Shown here piece by piece: positions 24,817 through 33,036 of a stretch of DNA of 64,000 bases (positions are counted from its first letter, which is position 1; the number at the start of each line of letters is the position of its first letter). Position numbers and translations under genes: made by a program. The notes beneath the pieces were generated by a model. The model was not told where the DNA came from and did no database searches. It saw only the letters and a program-made list of their open reading frames with translations. Origin of the DNA: Agromyces albus (GTDB lineage: Bacteria > Actinomycetota > Actinomycetes > Actinomycetales > Microbacteriaceae); assembly GCF_030815405.1 (NCBI RefSeq), contig NZ_JAUSWX010000001.1, forward strand, positions 3,410,001 through 3,474,000, read 5' to 3'.

Positions 24817-26118
24817 GTGACGACCTCCCCTGATCGCGTGGTCGGCGATCCATTCGTCGGCGCCACGCTCGACTCCCGCTACCGCCTCGACGCCCTCATC
24901 GGCCGCGGCGGAATGGCGGCCGTGTACCGCGGTGAAGACCTGGCCCTGGGCCGCGCCGTCGCGGTGAAGGTGTTCGCCGAGGCCGCCGAGGGCATCGACG
25001 ACAGCGACCGCCGCAAATCCGAGACCGCGCTGCTCGCGAGCCTCACGCACCGAGCGCTCGTGCGGTTGTACGACGCATGCCGCGATCCCGCGACGGGTCG
25101 CGAGTTCCTCGTGATGGAGCTCGTCGACGGCCGCGACCTGCGTGAGGCCCTGAAGTTCGGGTCCGTCGGCCCCGCGGATGCCGCGGGCATGCTCGCCGAC
25201 CTCGCCGAGGCCCTGCACGTCATCCACTCCCGCGGCATCGTGCACCGCGACGTGAAGCCCGCGAACGTGCTGCTCGAACCCGCGCATCTGCCCGGGCGCG
25301 CGTGGAACGCGAAGCTCGCCGACTTCGGCATCGCGCGGCTCATCGACGACGCCCGGCTCACCCGCACGGGGCTCCTCGTGGGCACCCCCGGCTACCTCAG
25401 CCCAGAGCAGGTCAGCGGTGCGGCGCCGGGTCCCGCCGCCGACATCTACTCGCTCGGCCTCCTCGTGCTCGAGGCGCGCACGGGCGTGACGGCGTTCCCC
25501 GGGCCGGCCGTCGAGGCCGCGAGCGCCCGGCTCGTGCGCGATCCCGAGATCCCCGATTCGCTCGGCGCCGACTGGGTGTCGCTGCTTCGCAGCATGACCG
25601 CTCGTGAGCCGGGCGACCGGCCGAGCGCACTCGACGTCGCCGTCGCCGCCACGACCCTCGACACCTCGCTCGACCCGTCGAGCACCGCCGATCGCGAGGT
25701 CACCGCGCCGACGATCTCGTTCGCCGACGTCTCAGCTGCAGCAACCCAGCCGGCCGAGGTCGCGGCATCGGGGGTCGGGTCATCAGGGGCCGAATCATCG
25801 GAGAACGGCTCCGCGACGGCTGCCACGCAGGTGCTCCCGTCGCCCGACCGGTCGTTCTTCGAGGCTCCGGCCGGCACGGAAACGGCGGAGCCGACGACGG
25901 GCGCGGCCCACGCGGCATCCGAGCAGCGCTCGCGCCGCTGGGTGCGGCCGACGATCGCGATCTCGCTCCTCGCCGTCATCGGCGCCGTGGTCGCGGTGCT
26001 CGTGTTCTCGTCGCTCAACGCCGAGCAGGCCGCGACGACGCCCGAGCCGCTGCCGGCCGTGCCGGGCGAGCTGGGCGTGCACCTCGAAGAGCTCGACGAG
26101 GCGGTGACCGGCGAATGA
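24817..26118 (+). CDS. Transmembrane Ser/Thr protein kinase (PknB-like)
   Basis: 433 residues, GTG start. Kinase domain about 20-285: Gly-rich loop IGRGGMAAVYRGED, Lys in VAVKVF, catalytic HRDVKPANVLL, DFGIARL and GTPGYLSPEQ, so it should be active. A Ser/Ala/Glu-rich juxtamembrane linker (about 290-370) leads to one membrane helix (PTIAISLLAVIGAVVAVLVF). The outside tail is only about 35 residues and has no PASTA repeats, so muropeptide sensing is unlikely. It overlaps the next lipoprotein gene by ATGA, suggesting that the lipoproteins are its sensor or targets. That link is inference. Confidence 0.93.
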   Translation: MTTSPDRVVGDPFVGATLDSRYRLDALIGRGGMAAVYRGEDLALGRAVAVKVFAEAAEGIDDSDRRKSETALLASLTHRALVRLYDACRDPATGREFLVMELVDGRDLREALKFGSVGPADAAGMLADLAEALHVIHSRGIVHRDVKPANVLLEPAHLPGRAWNAKLADFGIARLIDDARLTRTGLLVGTPGYLSPEQVSGAAPGPAADIYSLGLLVLEARTGVTAFPGPAVEAASARLVRDPEIPDSLGADWVSLLRSMTAREPGDRPSALDVAVAATTLDTSLDPSSTADREVTAPTISFADVSAAATQPAEVAASGVGSSGAESSENGSATAATQVLPSPDRSFFEAPAGTETAEPTTGAAHAASEQRSRRWVRPTIAISLLAVIGAVVAVLVFSSLNAEQAATTPEPLPAVPGELGVHLEELDEAVTGE

Positions 26119-26696
26119 CGCGCAGTGCGCAGCGCCTCCCGCGCCGGCACGCGGTCCTTCCCGCCGTGGCGATCGCCGTCGCCCTCACGTTCGGAGTGTC
26201 GGCGTGCGCTTCGGCTGAGCAGACGGCCGACGCGATGCACTCGTCGGTGGTGCAGATCGCCGAACGGGCCGTGGCGGGCGACTTCGTCGGTGCCCTTGCC
26301 GAGCTCGAACTGCTCGATCGCGACGTCACGGTCGCGCTCGACGCGGGGAGCATCGATGCCGATCGCGAGCAGGTGATCCGCGCGGCCATCGATCTCGTGC
26401 GCGCCGACCTCGAGGCGGCCCTGGCCGCCGCGACTCCTTCGCCCGCGCCTGCGCCCGACGACGACGACGAGGGAGACGACGGGGACGGCAACGGGAACGG
26501 GAACGAGAACGGCGGGAACTCCGGGAACGGGAACGGGAACGGGAACGGCGGCGGAAGCGGCTCGGGCGACAGCACCGAGCCACCCGCCACTGCGCCCCCT
26601 GCCACGGAGCCCCCCGTCACCGAGCCACCGGTCACCGAGCCACCCACCACCGAGCCACCCGCCACCGACCCTCCCGACGACGAGGGCGAGGGCTGA
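26115..26696 (+). CDS. Lipoprotein with Gly/Asn and Pro/Thr repeat tail
   Basis: 193 residues. Signal peptide ending in FGVSAC (lipidated Cys about 31). A helical domain (about 35-110, from SSVVQIAERAVAGDFVGAL to DLVRADLEAALAAA) is followed by a disordered tail: an Asp block, GNGNGN repeats and PPxTEPP repeats. The helical domain is clearly related to that of the next gene. ATGA overlap with the kinase gene means co-translation. No LPxTG sorting signal is seen. Likely a cell-envelope partner of the kinase; the biochemical role is unknown. Confidence 0.8.
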   Translation: MTRSAQRLPRRHAVLPAVAIAVALTFGVSACASAEQTADAMHSSVVQIAERAVAGDFVGALAELELLDRDVTVALDAGSIDADREQVIRAAIDLVRADLEAALAAATPSPAPAPDDDDEGDDGDGNGNGNENGGNSGNGNGNGNGGGSGSGDSTEPPATAPPATEPPVTEPPVTEPPTTEPPATDPPDDEGEG

Positions 26697-26701
26697 GCGC
26701 C

Positions 26702-27163
26702 GTGGTCGCAAGATCTGGCGCGGGCGCTCGCGTGCGCACCCGTCGATCCGCTTCCCGTGCTGCCGCGGTCGCACTCGTACTCGCGCTCGGCCTCGGTCTC
26801 GGCTCGTGCGCGGCACAGGGTCCATCGCAGTCCGAGGACTTCCACGGCACCGTCGTGAGCATCGCGAACCATGCTGCAAGCGGCGACTTCGCGGCGGCCC
26901 GCGCTGCGCTCGACCTCCTCGAAGCGGAGGTCACCGAGGCCGGTACTGACGGCGATCTCGACGCGGCGCGCGAGCGCGACATCCGCGACGCCATCGCGCT
27001 CGTGCGGGCCGACCTCGAGGCGGCAGAGGTGGCGAGCACCCCGACCCCGATCGCCACGCCCACGCCCGCGCCCGAAGACGACGATGGGCCGGGCAACGGC
27101 GACGACAAGGGCGGCGACAAGGGCAAAGACGGCGACAAGGGCAAGGGCTCGGGCAAGGACTGA
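26702..27163 (+). CDS. Second lipoprotein, paralogue of the preceding gene
   Basis: 153 residues, GTG start 5 bp after the upstream stop. Signal peptide with ALGLGLGSC lipobox (Cys about 37). The helical domain (GTVVSIANHAASGDFAAARA ... IALVRADLEAAEVA) matches the neighbouring lipoprotein segment by segment, so the two arose by tandem duplication. The tail differs: Thr-Pro repeats, then a Lys/Gly/Asp run (DKGGDKGKDGDKGKGSGKD). One tail is acidic and neutral, the other lysine-rich, which could give opposite charge. Function unknown; expected to act with the kinase. Confidence 0.8.
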   Translation: MVARSGAGARVRTRRSASRAAAVALVLALGLGLGSCAAQGPSQSEDFHGTVVSIANHAASGDFAAARAALDLLEAEVTEAGTDGDLDAARERDIRDAIALVRADLEAAEVASTPTPIATPTPAPEDDDGPGNGDDKGGDKGKDGDKGKGSGKD

Positions 27164-27215
27164 CGGATGCCGGTGGCCGGCTGGCCGCGCGCATCGTGTC
27201 CCGTACCCTCGAGAC

Positions 27216-28031
27216 ATGCCCCACCTCGCCGTCCCGGGTGCCGAGCTCGCCTACGAATCCGCCGGTCACGCGTCGGCGCCCGCCCTCGTGCTGCTGCACT
27301 CGGGAATCGCGACGATGCGTATGTGGGAACCGCAAGTGCCGGCGCTCGCAACGGGTCACTTCGTGGTGCGACTCGACGCACGCGGATTCGGTGCCACGCG
27401 GCACGACGGCGCGCCCTTCTCCGATCGCGACGACGTGCGCTCGGTGCTCGACCACCTCGGCGTCGAGCGTGCCACGATGATCGGCGCCGGCCGAGGCGGC
27501 ACCACCGCCCTCGACCTCGCGCTCGAGTCCCCAGACCGCGTCACTGGCATCGTGACGGTGGGATCGGGCCCGAGCGGATTCCCCGAGCTCCCGCTCTCCG
27601 ACGAGGAGCATCGCCGCATCGACGAGCTCGACGCGGCGTTCGCGGCATCCGACTGGCGACGCCTCGCCCGTCTCGAGACCGCCATGTGGGCCGCGGGCAG
27701 CGGTCGGCTCGAAGACGATCTCGATCCCGAGTTCGTCGCGCTCGTCCACGAGATCGCGGCGCCGAACGTCGCGCACGCCGAGGAGGCGGTGAGCCCCGAG
27801 CCGCTCGAACCGCCCGCGTACGGCCGGCTCGCCGACATCCGGATCCCCGCACTCATCCTGGTCGGCGAGTACGACCTGGGGCCCACGCGAGCACACTACG
27901 AACACGTGCTCGAGGCGCTGCCCGACGCGACCGGATTCAGCTTCGAGGATGCCGCGCACCTGCCGAACCTCGAGCGGCCGACGGAGTTCGAGCTCGTGCT
28001 GCTCGACTGGCTCGGCGAACGCGGGCTCTGA
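27216..28031 (+). CDS. Alpha/beta-hydrolase fold protein lacking the nucleophile serine
   Basis: 271 residues with the alpha/beta-hydrolase layout: oxyanion region LVLLHSGIATMRMWEPQ, strand 5 nucleophile elbow, Asp in LVGEYDLGPTRA and His in FEDAAHLPNLERP. At the elbow the usual G-x-S-x-G reads GAGRG, so the serine is a glycine (codons ggc gcc ggc cga ggc). The protein is thus unlikely to be a serine hydrolase. Cofactor-independent oxygenases and non-catalytic receptors with this fold exist, so it may have another role. The ATG at 27216 begins directly before the conserved fold. Confidence 0.85.
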   Translation: MPHLAVPGAELAYESAGHASAPALVLLHSGIATMRMWEPQVPALATGHFVVRLDARGFGATRHDGAPFSDRDDVRSVLDHLGVERATMIGAGRGGTTALDLALESPDRVTGIVTVGSGPSGFPELPLSDEEHRRIDELDAAFAASDWRRLARLETAMWAAGSGRLEDDLDPEFVALVHEIAAPNVAHAEEAVSPEPLEPPAYGRLADIRIPALILVGEYDLGPTRAHYEHVLEALPDATGFSFEDAAHLPNLERPTEFELVLLDWLGERGL

Positions 28032-28049
28032 CGGGCGCTCGTCGAGCAG

Positions 28050-28889
28050 CTACGAGCGACCGGTGAACCGCTCCATCGAGCGGTAGACCCCGAAGGCGTC
28101 GCCCACGACGCGATCGAACACCCGCGTCGGCAGGATGCCGCGCACCGCCCGCGAGAGCCCGACGCTGCGTGGCAGCTCGAGGAGCGGCTTGCCCGCGAGC
28201 ATCGCGCGCCACACTCGGTCGACGACATACTCGGGCTCGAGGATGGGAGCCAGGACCGGCGCCCTGGCGCCCGCGAACATTCCCGTCGAGACATAGCCCG
28301 GCGTGACCGTCGTGACCCGCACGTTGGTGTGGCCGGCCTGCTCGAGCTCGATGCGCAGCGATTCGCTCCAGCCGATGAGCGCGGCCTTCGAGGCCGCATA
28401 TACAGCCATGCGCGGGTTGGCGAGCGTGCCGGCGGCCGACGCGATGTTGACGATGCGCGCCGCGCGGTACGACGAGGAGATCATTCCCGGGAGGAACTCG
28501 CGGGTGATGTACATGGGCGCCAGCGCGTTGACCTGCATCGTCGGGCGGGTGTCGTCGCCGCTGTCGGTCTCCCAGAAGTAGCGATTGCCGCGCACGATTC
28601 CGGCGTTGTTGATGAGCACGTCGGGATTGCCGACGTCGCGCCGCACCCGCTGCGCGTGCTTCGCGATCGCGCCGGGGTCGCTGACGTCGACGACGTACGA
28701 CTGCACGCGAGTGATCCCGCGTGAGGCGGCGCCCAACTCGTCGACCGCGCGAGAGAGCGCGGTGACGTCGCGATCCCAGAGGGTGACGGAGGTCGCGCCC
28801 TCGGCCACCGCTCGATCGGCGAACAGGCGGCCCATGCCACCGGCCGCGCCGGTGATGAGGACCTTCGCGCCGCGCACCGTTCTCGTCAT
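28050..28889 (-). CDS. Classical short-chain dehydrogenase/reductase
   Basis: 279 residues. Rossmann motif TGAAGGMG (13-20), NNAG (94-97), catalytic Ser near 151 and YAASK (Y164, K168). The ending (VFDRVVGDAFGVYRSMERF) resembles actinobacterial SDRs that act on lipids or steroids, but the substrate cannot be told. NADP(H) or NAD(H) preference is not clear: the residue after the second strand is Asp (LWDRD), which hints at NAD. It converges with the hydrolase-fold gene 19 bp away. Confidence 0.9.
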   Translation of the reverse strand: MTRTVRGAKVLITGAAGGMGRLFADRAVAEGATSVTLWDRDVTALSRAVDELGAASRGITRVQSYVVDVSDPGAIAKHAQRVRRDVGNPDVLINNAGIVRGNRYFWETDSGDDTRPTMQVNALAPMYITREFLPGMISSSYRAARIVNIASAAGTLANPRMAVYAASKAALIGWSESLRIELEQAGHTNVRVTTVTPGYVSTGMFAGARAPVLAPILEPEYVVDRVWRAMLAGKPLLELPRSVGLSRAVRGILPTRVFDRVVGDAFGVYRSMERFTGRS

Positions 28890-28938
28890 CCCCCCATTCT
28901 CGCAATCAATGCGCGGTCGCCCGTGAGCGGCGCCTGGC

Positions 28939-29304
28939 TCAGTCGGCGGATGCCCCGCTTCGACGCCGCACGATCTCTGCCGACATCCGGCTGATGAGGT
29001 CGTATGGCACGGGCCGGGAGTACGGGAAGTTCACCGAGTCCTTCTTCGCGCGGTACGGCTCCACCTCCGCTTCGAGGTCGCCGTCGAACACGGGCACGGG
29101 GTAGAGGCCGACGTGGTGCTTCCAGCCGGCGAAGTGGATCGCGTACCGTCCTCCGAGCATGACGGCGGCGATGCCGTAGCGGATCTTCTCCTCGGCCCCC
29201 GGCACGCTCGCGTGGATCGCCTCACGCACGGCTTGGAGCACCGGCTGTACGTCGGGAGGGAAGGAGGCGATGTACTCGTCGACCGTCTCGAATGCCACTG
29301 TCAT
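28939..29304 (-). CDS. DUF1801 / iron-chaperone-like small protein
   Basis: 121 residues. Pattern FETVDEYIASFPPDVQPVLQ, then VPGAEEKIRYGIAAV, then FAGWKHHVGLYPVP is the DUF1801 (YdhG-like) fold, related to CyaY-like proteins. Members are small cytoplasmic proteins without a proven reaction. ATG 29304 lies 2 bp after the stop of the DUF6069 gene, so translation is coupled. Confidence 0.85.
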   Translation of the reverse strand: MTVAFETVDEYIASFPPDVQPVLQAVREAIHASVPGAEEKIRYGIAAVMLGGRYAIHFAGWKHHVGLYPVPVFDGDLEAEVEPYRAKKDSVNFPYSRPVPYDLISRMSAEIVRRRSGASAD

Positions 29305-29306
29305 GC

Positions 29307-29747
29307 TCACAGTCTGCCCCCGCTGGCGGCTCGCAGGGCGAGCAGGCCCAGGACGGTCGTCGGCACGAGTGCCACGTGGCAGAGCGCGAGCGTGACCGTG
29401 CTCGTCGCGTCGAACGCCGCGGGAAGGGTCATCAGCGGGATGGTCGTCAGCGCGAGAGCCGGGGCGACGAAGAGCGCCACGGTCACGACCCAGGGCCAGA
29501 CGCGCACGAGGAGCGCGACGACGGTCATGCCGACGAGCAACGGGACGACGGTGAACCCGACGACCGTGAGCACGTCGACCTCGGCCGGGCCGGACTGCGT
29601 CGTGAACCGGAAGGATCCGCCGGCCGCGCGCCCGGCTGTAGAGATGACGACGTTGACGAGGACCGCGACCGCCACCGTCGCGGCGACGATCGCGGGACGC
29701 CCGGGCAGGCGCCGCGTGGGACGTGAGACCAGCGATTGCTGAACCAT
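29307..29747 (-). CDS. DUF6069-like four-helix membrane protein, probably leaderless
   Basis: 146 residues with four hydrophobic segments (about 19-40, 60-82, 85-105, 115-138). The family is uncharacterised and in actinobacteria is often near TetR regulators. The start codon lies directly behind a good promoter (see 29739-29783) and has no ribosome-binding site, so the mRNA is probably leaderless. No regulator gene is adjacent here. The next gene in the operon is the DUF1801 protein. Confidence 0.75.
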   Translation of the reverse strand: MVQQSLVSRPTRRLPGRPAIVAATVAVAVLVNVVISTAGRAAGGSFRFTTQSGPAEVDVLTVVGFTVVPLLVGMTVVALLVRVWPWVVTVALFVAPALALTTIPLMTLPAAFDATSTVTLALCHVALVPTTVLGLLALRAASGGRL

Positions 29748-29783
29748 ACGGTTCAGTGTAAATCACTGAACCAGATAGTTCAA
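29739..29783 (-). promoter_or_regulatory. Promoter with overlapping palindromic operator
   Basis: On the minus strand TTGAAC (29783-29778) and TACACT (29760-29755) are 17 bp apart, a standard promoter, with the transcription start expected at or next to the ATG at 29747. GGTTCAGTG-taaat-CACTGAACC (29750-29772) is a perfect 9+9 palindrome across the spacer and -10. CTGAACC-atac-GGTTCAG (29739-29756) is a second, overlapping one across the start codon. A repressor bound there would block initiation. Confidence 0.65.
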
Positions 29784-29816
29784 TGATGGTCCTGATCGTC
29801 ATGCGAGCATGGACGG

Positions 29817-30284
29817 ATGGTGACGAACGACCTGAGCCTTGTGCCGAAGTCCGTCGACGAGACCGCGGAATGGCTGCCGATCGCGATGTCGGCCTACGAA
29901 GAGGCCCGCATTGCCGCAGGCGACACCCCCGAGGCTGCGGCCATCGCCCGGCAGGCCTCCGAGGAGCAGTTCTTCCCCGACGGCACGCTCATCGACGGTC
30001 ACTTCCTCTTCACGATCGTGGCCGACGGGGAGGACGCCGGATGGCTCTGGATCGGGCCCTCGAGCGACGCGTCGAGCTGGTGGGTCTGGGACATCAGGGT
30101 GCATGATGCGTTGCGGCGGCGCGGGATCGGCCGGGCCGCCATGCTGCTGGCCGAAGACGTCGCCCGCTCGCAGGGCGCGACGTCGGTGCGGCTCAACGTG
30201 TTCGCCGACAACGAGGGGGCCATCCGCCTCTACGACCAGCTCGGCTATGAGACGGCGGCGATGCACAAGCAGAAGCGGCTCTGA
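29817..30284 (+). CDS. GNAT-family N-acetyltransferase
   Basis: 155 residues. The acetyl-CoA loop is RVHDALRRRGIGRAAMLL, followed by VRLNVFADNEGAIRLYDQLGYE, the standard GNAT C-terminal motif. The N-terminal half (ARIAAGDTPEAAAIARQASE) is typical of the actinobacterial subgroup. Acceptor unknown. Start at ATG 29817; GTG 29820 is an equal alternative. It is divergent from the DUF6069 gene. Confidence 0.88.
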   Translation: MVTNDLSLVPKSVDETAEWLPIAMSAYEEARIAAGDTPEAAAIARQASEEQFFPDGTLIDGHFLFTIVADGEDAGWLWIGPSSDASSWWVWDIRVHDALRRRGIGRAAMLLAEDVARSQGATSVRLNVFADNEGAIRLYDQLGYETAAMHKQKRL

Positions 30285-30302
30285 CCCAGCCAAGCCGCCG
30301 AC

Positions 30303-31973
30303 TCAGTCCGCGAGGCGCACGACCTCGACGCGACTCCCGGGGCCGGCAAGCACGAGCACGCGCTTGCCGGTCACGCCCTCGAGCGCGCCGGCGAGCGCTG
30401 CGGCATCCGGACCAGAACCCGGTTCGTCGAGCGAGCGCCAGACGGCGACCGACGCGCCTGTGGCATCCGCTATCGCCTGCTCGAGTGCGACGGCGTCGCC
30501 GGAGGTCACGAGGATGACCCGCCCGATCCGTCGCGCAGGCGCCAGGCCCTCGGCGGCGATCACCGAGCGGTCGCGCCGCCAGAGCGCGAAGTGGTAGCCG
30601 AACACGAGCCCGGTCGCGACGAGGAGGCCGAACGGCGCGCGCACCTCGTCGACGAGGCTGGCCGTCGTCGTGGGATCGAGCCCGAACTCGAACAGCAGGT
30701 AGCCGACCACGAGCACGGTGATGAGCGCCACGATGGCGCTGATGCCGAACACGGCGATGAGGTACACGCGGCGACCGGTGGAGCCGACCTCCGCTGCTTC
30801 GACTCGCCGGGCGGGCTTCCAGTTGAGCCACCAGACCGGTCCGCCGATGACGAGCGCGCTGATGCCGCCGAGGAGGAGCGAGCGGGTGTCGGATGCCGCG
30901 AGGGGGCTGACGAGCGCGGCGAGCGTCGCGTTGATGATGACGCCGATTCCCGACGCGGCCGCCACGAGGCCGAGACCCGACATGACGAGCGCGCCGGCAC
31001 GACGCGTGCCCGCCGAGTGCCCGGCCACGATGCCGCGGTGGTAGACCCACACGAGAGCGCCGACGGATGCCGCGGCGAGCGCCGTTCCCAGTGGGCGGAG
31101 GATCTCGCTCGCCGGGTCACTCGGGTCGAAAGCGAGCCGCAGCAGCACGAAGAGCACGGTGCCGAGTCCGGCGAGCATCACGAAGCCGGCCCACAGCACG
31201 CCGATGACGACGAGCGCCACTCGGGCGAGGCCGGCGTCGAGTCGCCTGGCATCGTCGCGGAACCAGTGCCACGACCAGATCGCCGCGCCGGCCACGGCCC
31301 AGATGAGCGACTCGAGCGGCGCCTGCCACCACGTGGTGCCGGCGAACACCTGCTCGGAGGCTCGCCGAATCGCCGTGTCGAAGAGCGAACCGAGTGCGGT
31401 CACGCCGCCACCGATGCCGATGATGAGGCCGTACACCGAGGCGGTGACGACGGGCACCGTGCCCAGCCTGATCGGGCCCCTGGCCGGATGCCGCCACATC
31501 CATCGGTGCCAGGCCCACACGAGAGCCCACACCACGCCGATGGAGAAGTCCCCCGGACGCCACCCGTCGCCCACGAGCGACGACAACGTGCCCACGAGCG
31601 CCGAGGTCGCCACGACGAGCGACACCGGGTACATGAGGGCGAGGTAGAGGCCCCATGCCAGCGACGACCGCTCCGAGTCATCCGTGAGCCGGCGCCACAC
31701 CACCCACCAGAGCAGCGCCGCGAGCGGCCCTCCGATGAGCATGAAGGCGAGCGACAGCGCAAGGCCCGCATTGCCGCCGGCGGTGAGCGGAGTGCCGGTC
31801 TCGAGCAGCCGCGCGAGGAGGCCGCTCAGGCCGACGGCGGCGATCGTGACCAGTACGAAGAGGAGCGTGTAGACGATGAGGCGCCGCACGGTACGTTGCG
31901 CCGAACCCGTGACCGGGCTCGGGCCCGGGCCGGGGCCGGGGCCTGGTCCGGCGGGGAGTGTCGTGGCGGTCAT
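30303..31973 (-). CDS. DUF5671 domain multi-pass membrane protein
   Basis: 556 residues with about 12 hydrophobic segments in a repeating arrangement; the DUF5671 pattern VRRLIVYTLLFVLVTIAAVGLSGLLARLL opens the first repeat. A soluble C-terminal part (about 470-556; RVILVTSGDAVALEQAIADA) lies after the last helix. The N-terminus has a Gly-Pro run (GPGPGPGPGPSP). ATG 31973 shares one base with the upstream stop (TGATG), so it is coupled to the anchored protein encoded before it. No function is known for the family. Confidence 0.8.
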   Translation of the reverse strand: MTATTLPAGPGPGPGPGPSPVTGSAQRTVRRLIVYTLLFVLVTIAAVGLSGLLARLLETGTPLTAGGNAGLALSLAFMLIGGPLAALLWWVVWRRLTDDSERSSLAWGLYLALMYPVSLVVATSALVGTLSSLVGDGWRPGDFSIGVVWALVWAWHRWMWRHPARGPIRLGTVPVVTASVYGLIIGIGGGVTALGSLFDTAIRRASEQVFAGTTWWQAPLESLIWAVAGAAIWSWHWFRDDARRLDAGLARVALVVIGVLWAGFVMLAGLGTVLFVLLRLAFDPSDPASEILRPLGTALAAASVGALVWVYHRGIVAGHSAGTRRAGALVMSGLGLVAAASGIGVIINATLAALVSPLAASDTRSLLLGGISALVIGGPVWWLNWKPARRVEAAEVGSTGRRVYLIAVFGISAIVALITVLVVGYLLFEFGLDPTTTASLVDEVRAPFGLLVATGLVFGYHFALWRRDRSVIAAEGLAPARRIGRVILVTSGDAVALEQAIADATGASVAVWRSLDEPGSGPDAAALAGALEGVTGKRVLVLAGPGSRVEVVRLAD

Positions 31974-32434
31974 CACTGCACCACCTTCGGAGCGCAGACC
32001 GAGAGCGACCACGGGGCCGACTCGATGAGCCAGCCTCCGTCGGCCGCGACGAGGTCGAACACGGCCTCCTCCTCGTACTCCGACGATCCGAACAGGCCGC
32101 CGTCGTACGACGTGACCATGAGCACGTTCACGTCGGCCGAGTCGTCGCGTTCCGTGGTGGAGACGAGGGTCACCCGCATGCCGTCGACGGGGCCGATCGC
32201 CGTGCGCTCGCAGGAGTCGGCGAGCTCGGGAACCAGGTACTCCATGGCGACCGCCTCATCGCCCTCGATCACCGCGGCCGAGTAGCGCTGCACGACGCCC
32301 TCGGGCGTGGACTCGTCGAGGGGTTCGGGCTCACCGCTCGCGAACACGACGATCAGCGCCACGATCACCAGCACGCCGATCACGCCGAGGATGACGATGA
32401 GGGTGCGGTCGGGCTTCGCCACCGAGGATTCCAT
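31973..32434 (-). CDS. Single-pass membrane protein with an NTF2-like or DUF4878-like exterior
   Basis: 153 residues. A short N-terminus, one membrane helix (about 13-33, TLIVILGVIGVLVIVALIVV) and an exported domain that begins STPEGVVQRYSAAVIEGDEAVAMEYL, a pattern seen in NTF2-like/DUF4878 exported domains. Two Cys residues (in ADSCERT and SVCAPK) could form a disulfide. Stop and start overlap with the DUF5671 gene. ATG 32434 is chosen for the short N-terminus; the upstream codons look non-coding. Confidence 0.65.
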   Translation of the reverse strand: MESSVAKPDRTLIVILGVIGVLVIVALIVVFASGEPEPLDESTPEGVVQRYSAAVIEGDEAVAMEYLVPELADSCERTAIGPVDGMRVTLVSTTERDDSADVNVLMVTSYDGGLFGSSEYEEEAVFDLVAADGGWLIESAPWSLSVCAPKVVQ

Positions 32435-32538
32435 GCTCCACATCATGGCGCGGCGTGGCGGCCGGCGACAGCATGAATGCCTGCGCACATGGAAGCGGGG
32501 CCCTCGTCGTCGGACGCCGGCCAGCGCCGGAGACGCCA

Positions 32539-32577
32539 ACGGAGTCCCCGTCCGGCCTGGCCGATCGGGGACTCCGT
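32539..32577 (-). terminator. Perfect 12-bp hairpin, probable terminator
   Basis: ACGGAGTCCCCG (32539-32550) and CGGGGACTCCGT (32566-32577) pair without mismatch around a 15-nt loop. It lies about 50 nt after the stop of the DUF4190 gene on the minus strand. No U-run follows, as is common in high-GC actinobacteria. Confidence 0.75.
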
Positions 32578-32626
32578 GTGCGTGAAACCTCGGTGGAACC
32601 TCCCTGGAACCTCGGGAGCCGAGGGC

Positions 32627-32911
32627 CTAGTAGGTCGTGAGCTCCGGGTTCGCCGCGACGAGCGCGATGCCCGCGATCACCCAGATGATGATGAAGACGA
32701 GCGACACGAAGCCGATGATGATCGCAGCGAGGGCGAGGCCGCGGCCGCGCTCACCGGTCTTCTTCACCTGGTTGAGGCCGATGAAGCCGAGCACGATCGC
32801 GATGACGTTGAAGCCGACGAGCGACAGCACGAAGGCGACGATCGAGAGGACATTCCACTTCTCGGCGGGCGCCGACTGAGCGGGGACGGGAGCGGGCGCG
32901 GGAGTAGTCAT
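32627..32911 (-). CDS. DUF4190 domain small membrane protein
   Basis: 94 residues. A Pro/Ala-rich N-terminus is followed by two hydrophobic segments split by the DUF4190 motif IVLGFIGLNQVKKTGERGRGLALAAIIIG. AAGGAA precedes ATG 32911. The family is uncharacterised and often accompanies envelope genes. It stands alone between a terminator and the sugar ABC operon. Confidence 0.85.
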   Translation of the reverse strand: MTTPAPAPVPAQSAPAEKWNVLSIVAFVLSLVGFNVIAIVLGFIGLNQVKKTGERGRGLALAAIIIGFVSLVFIIIWVIAGIALVAANPELTTY

Positions 32912-33036
32912 GAGGGTTCCTTGCTGTGTTTGAGATCGGCGAACTGCCGAACGCATACTGGCAGCGCTCGCGTGCCGCTGTCAATGGAAAGCGGTGCCCA
33001 TGTGCCGGCGCTGTGCCGTCAGCGCCGGCCGCCCGG

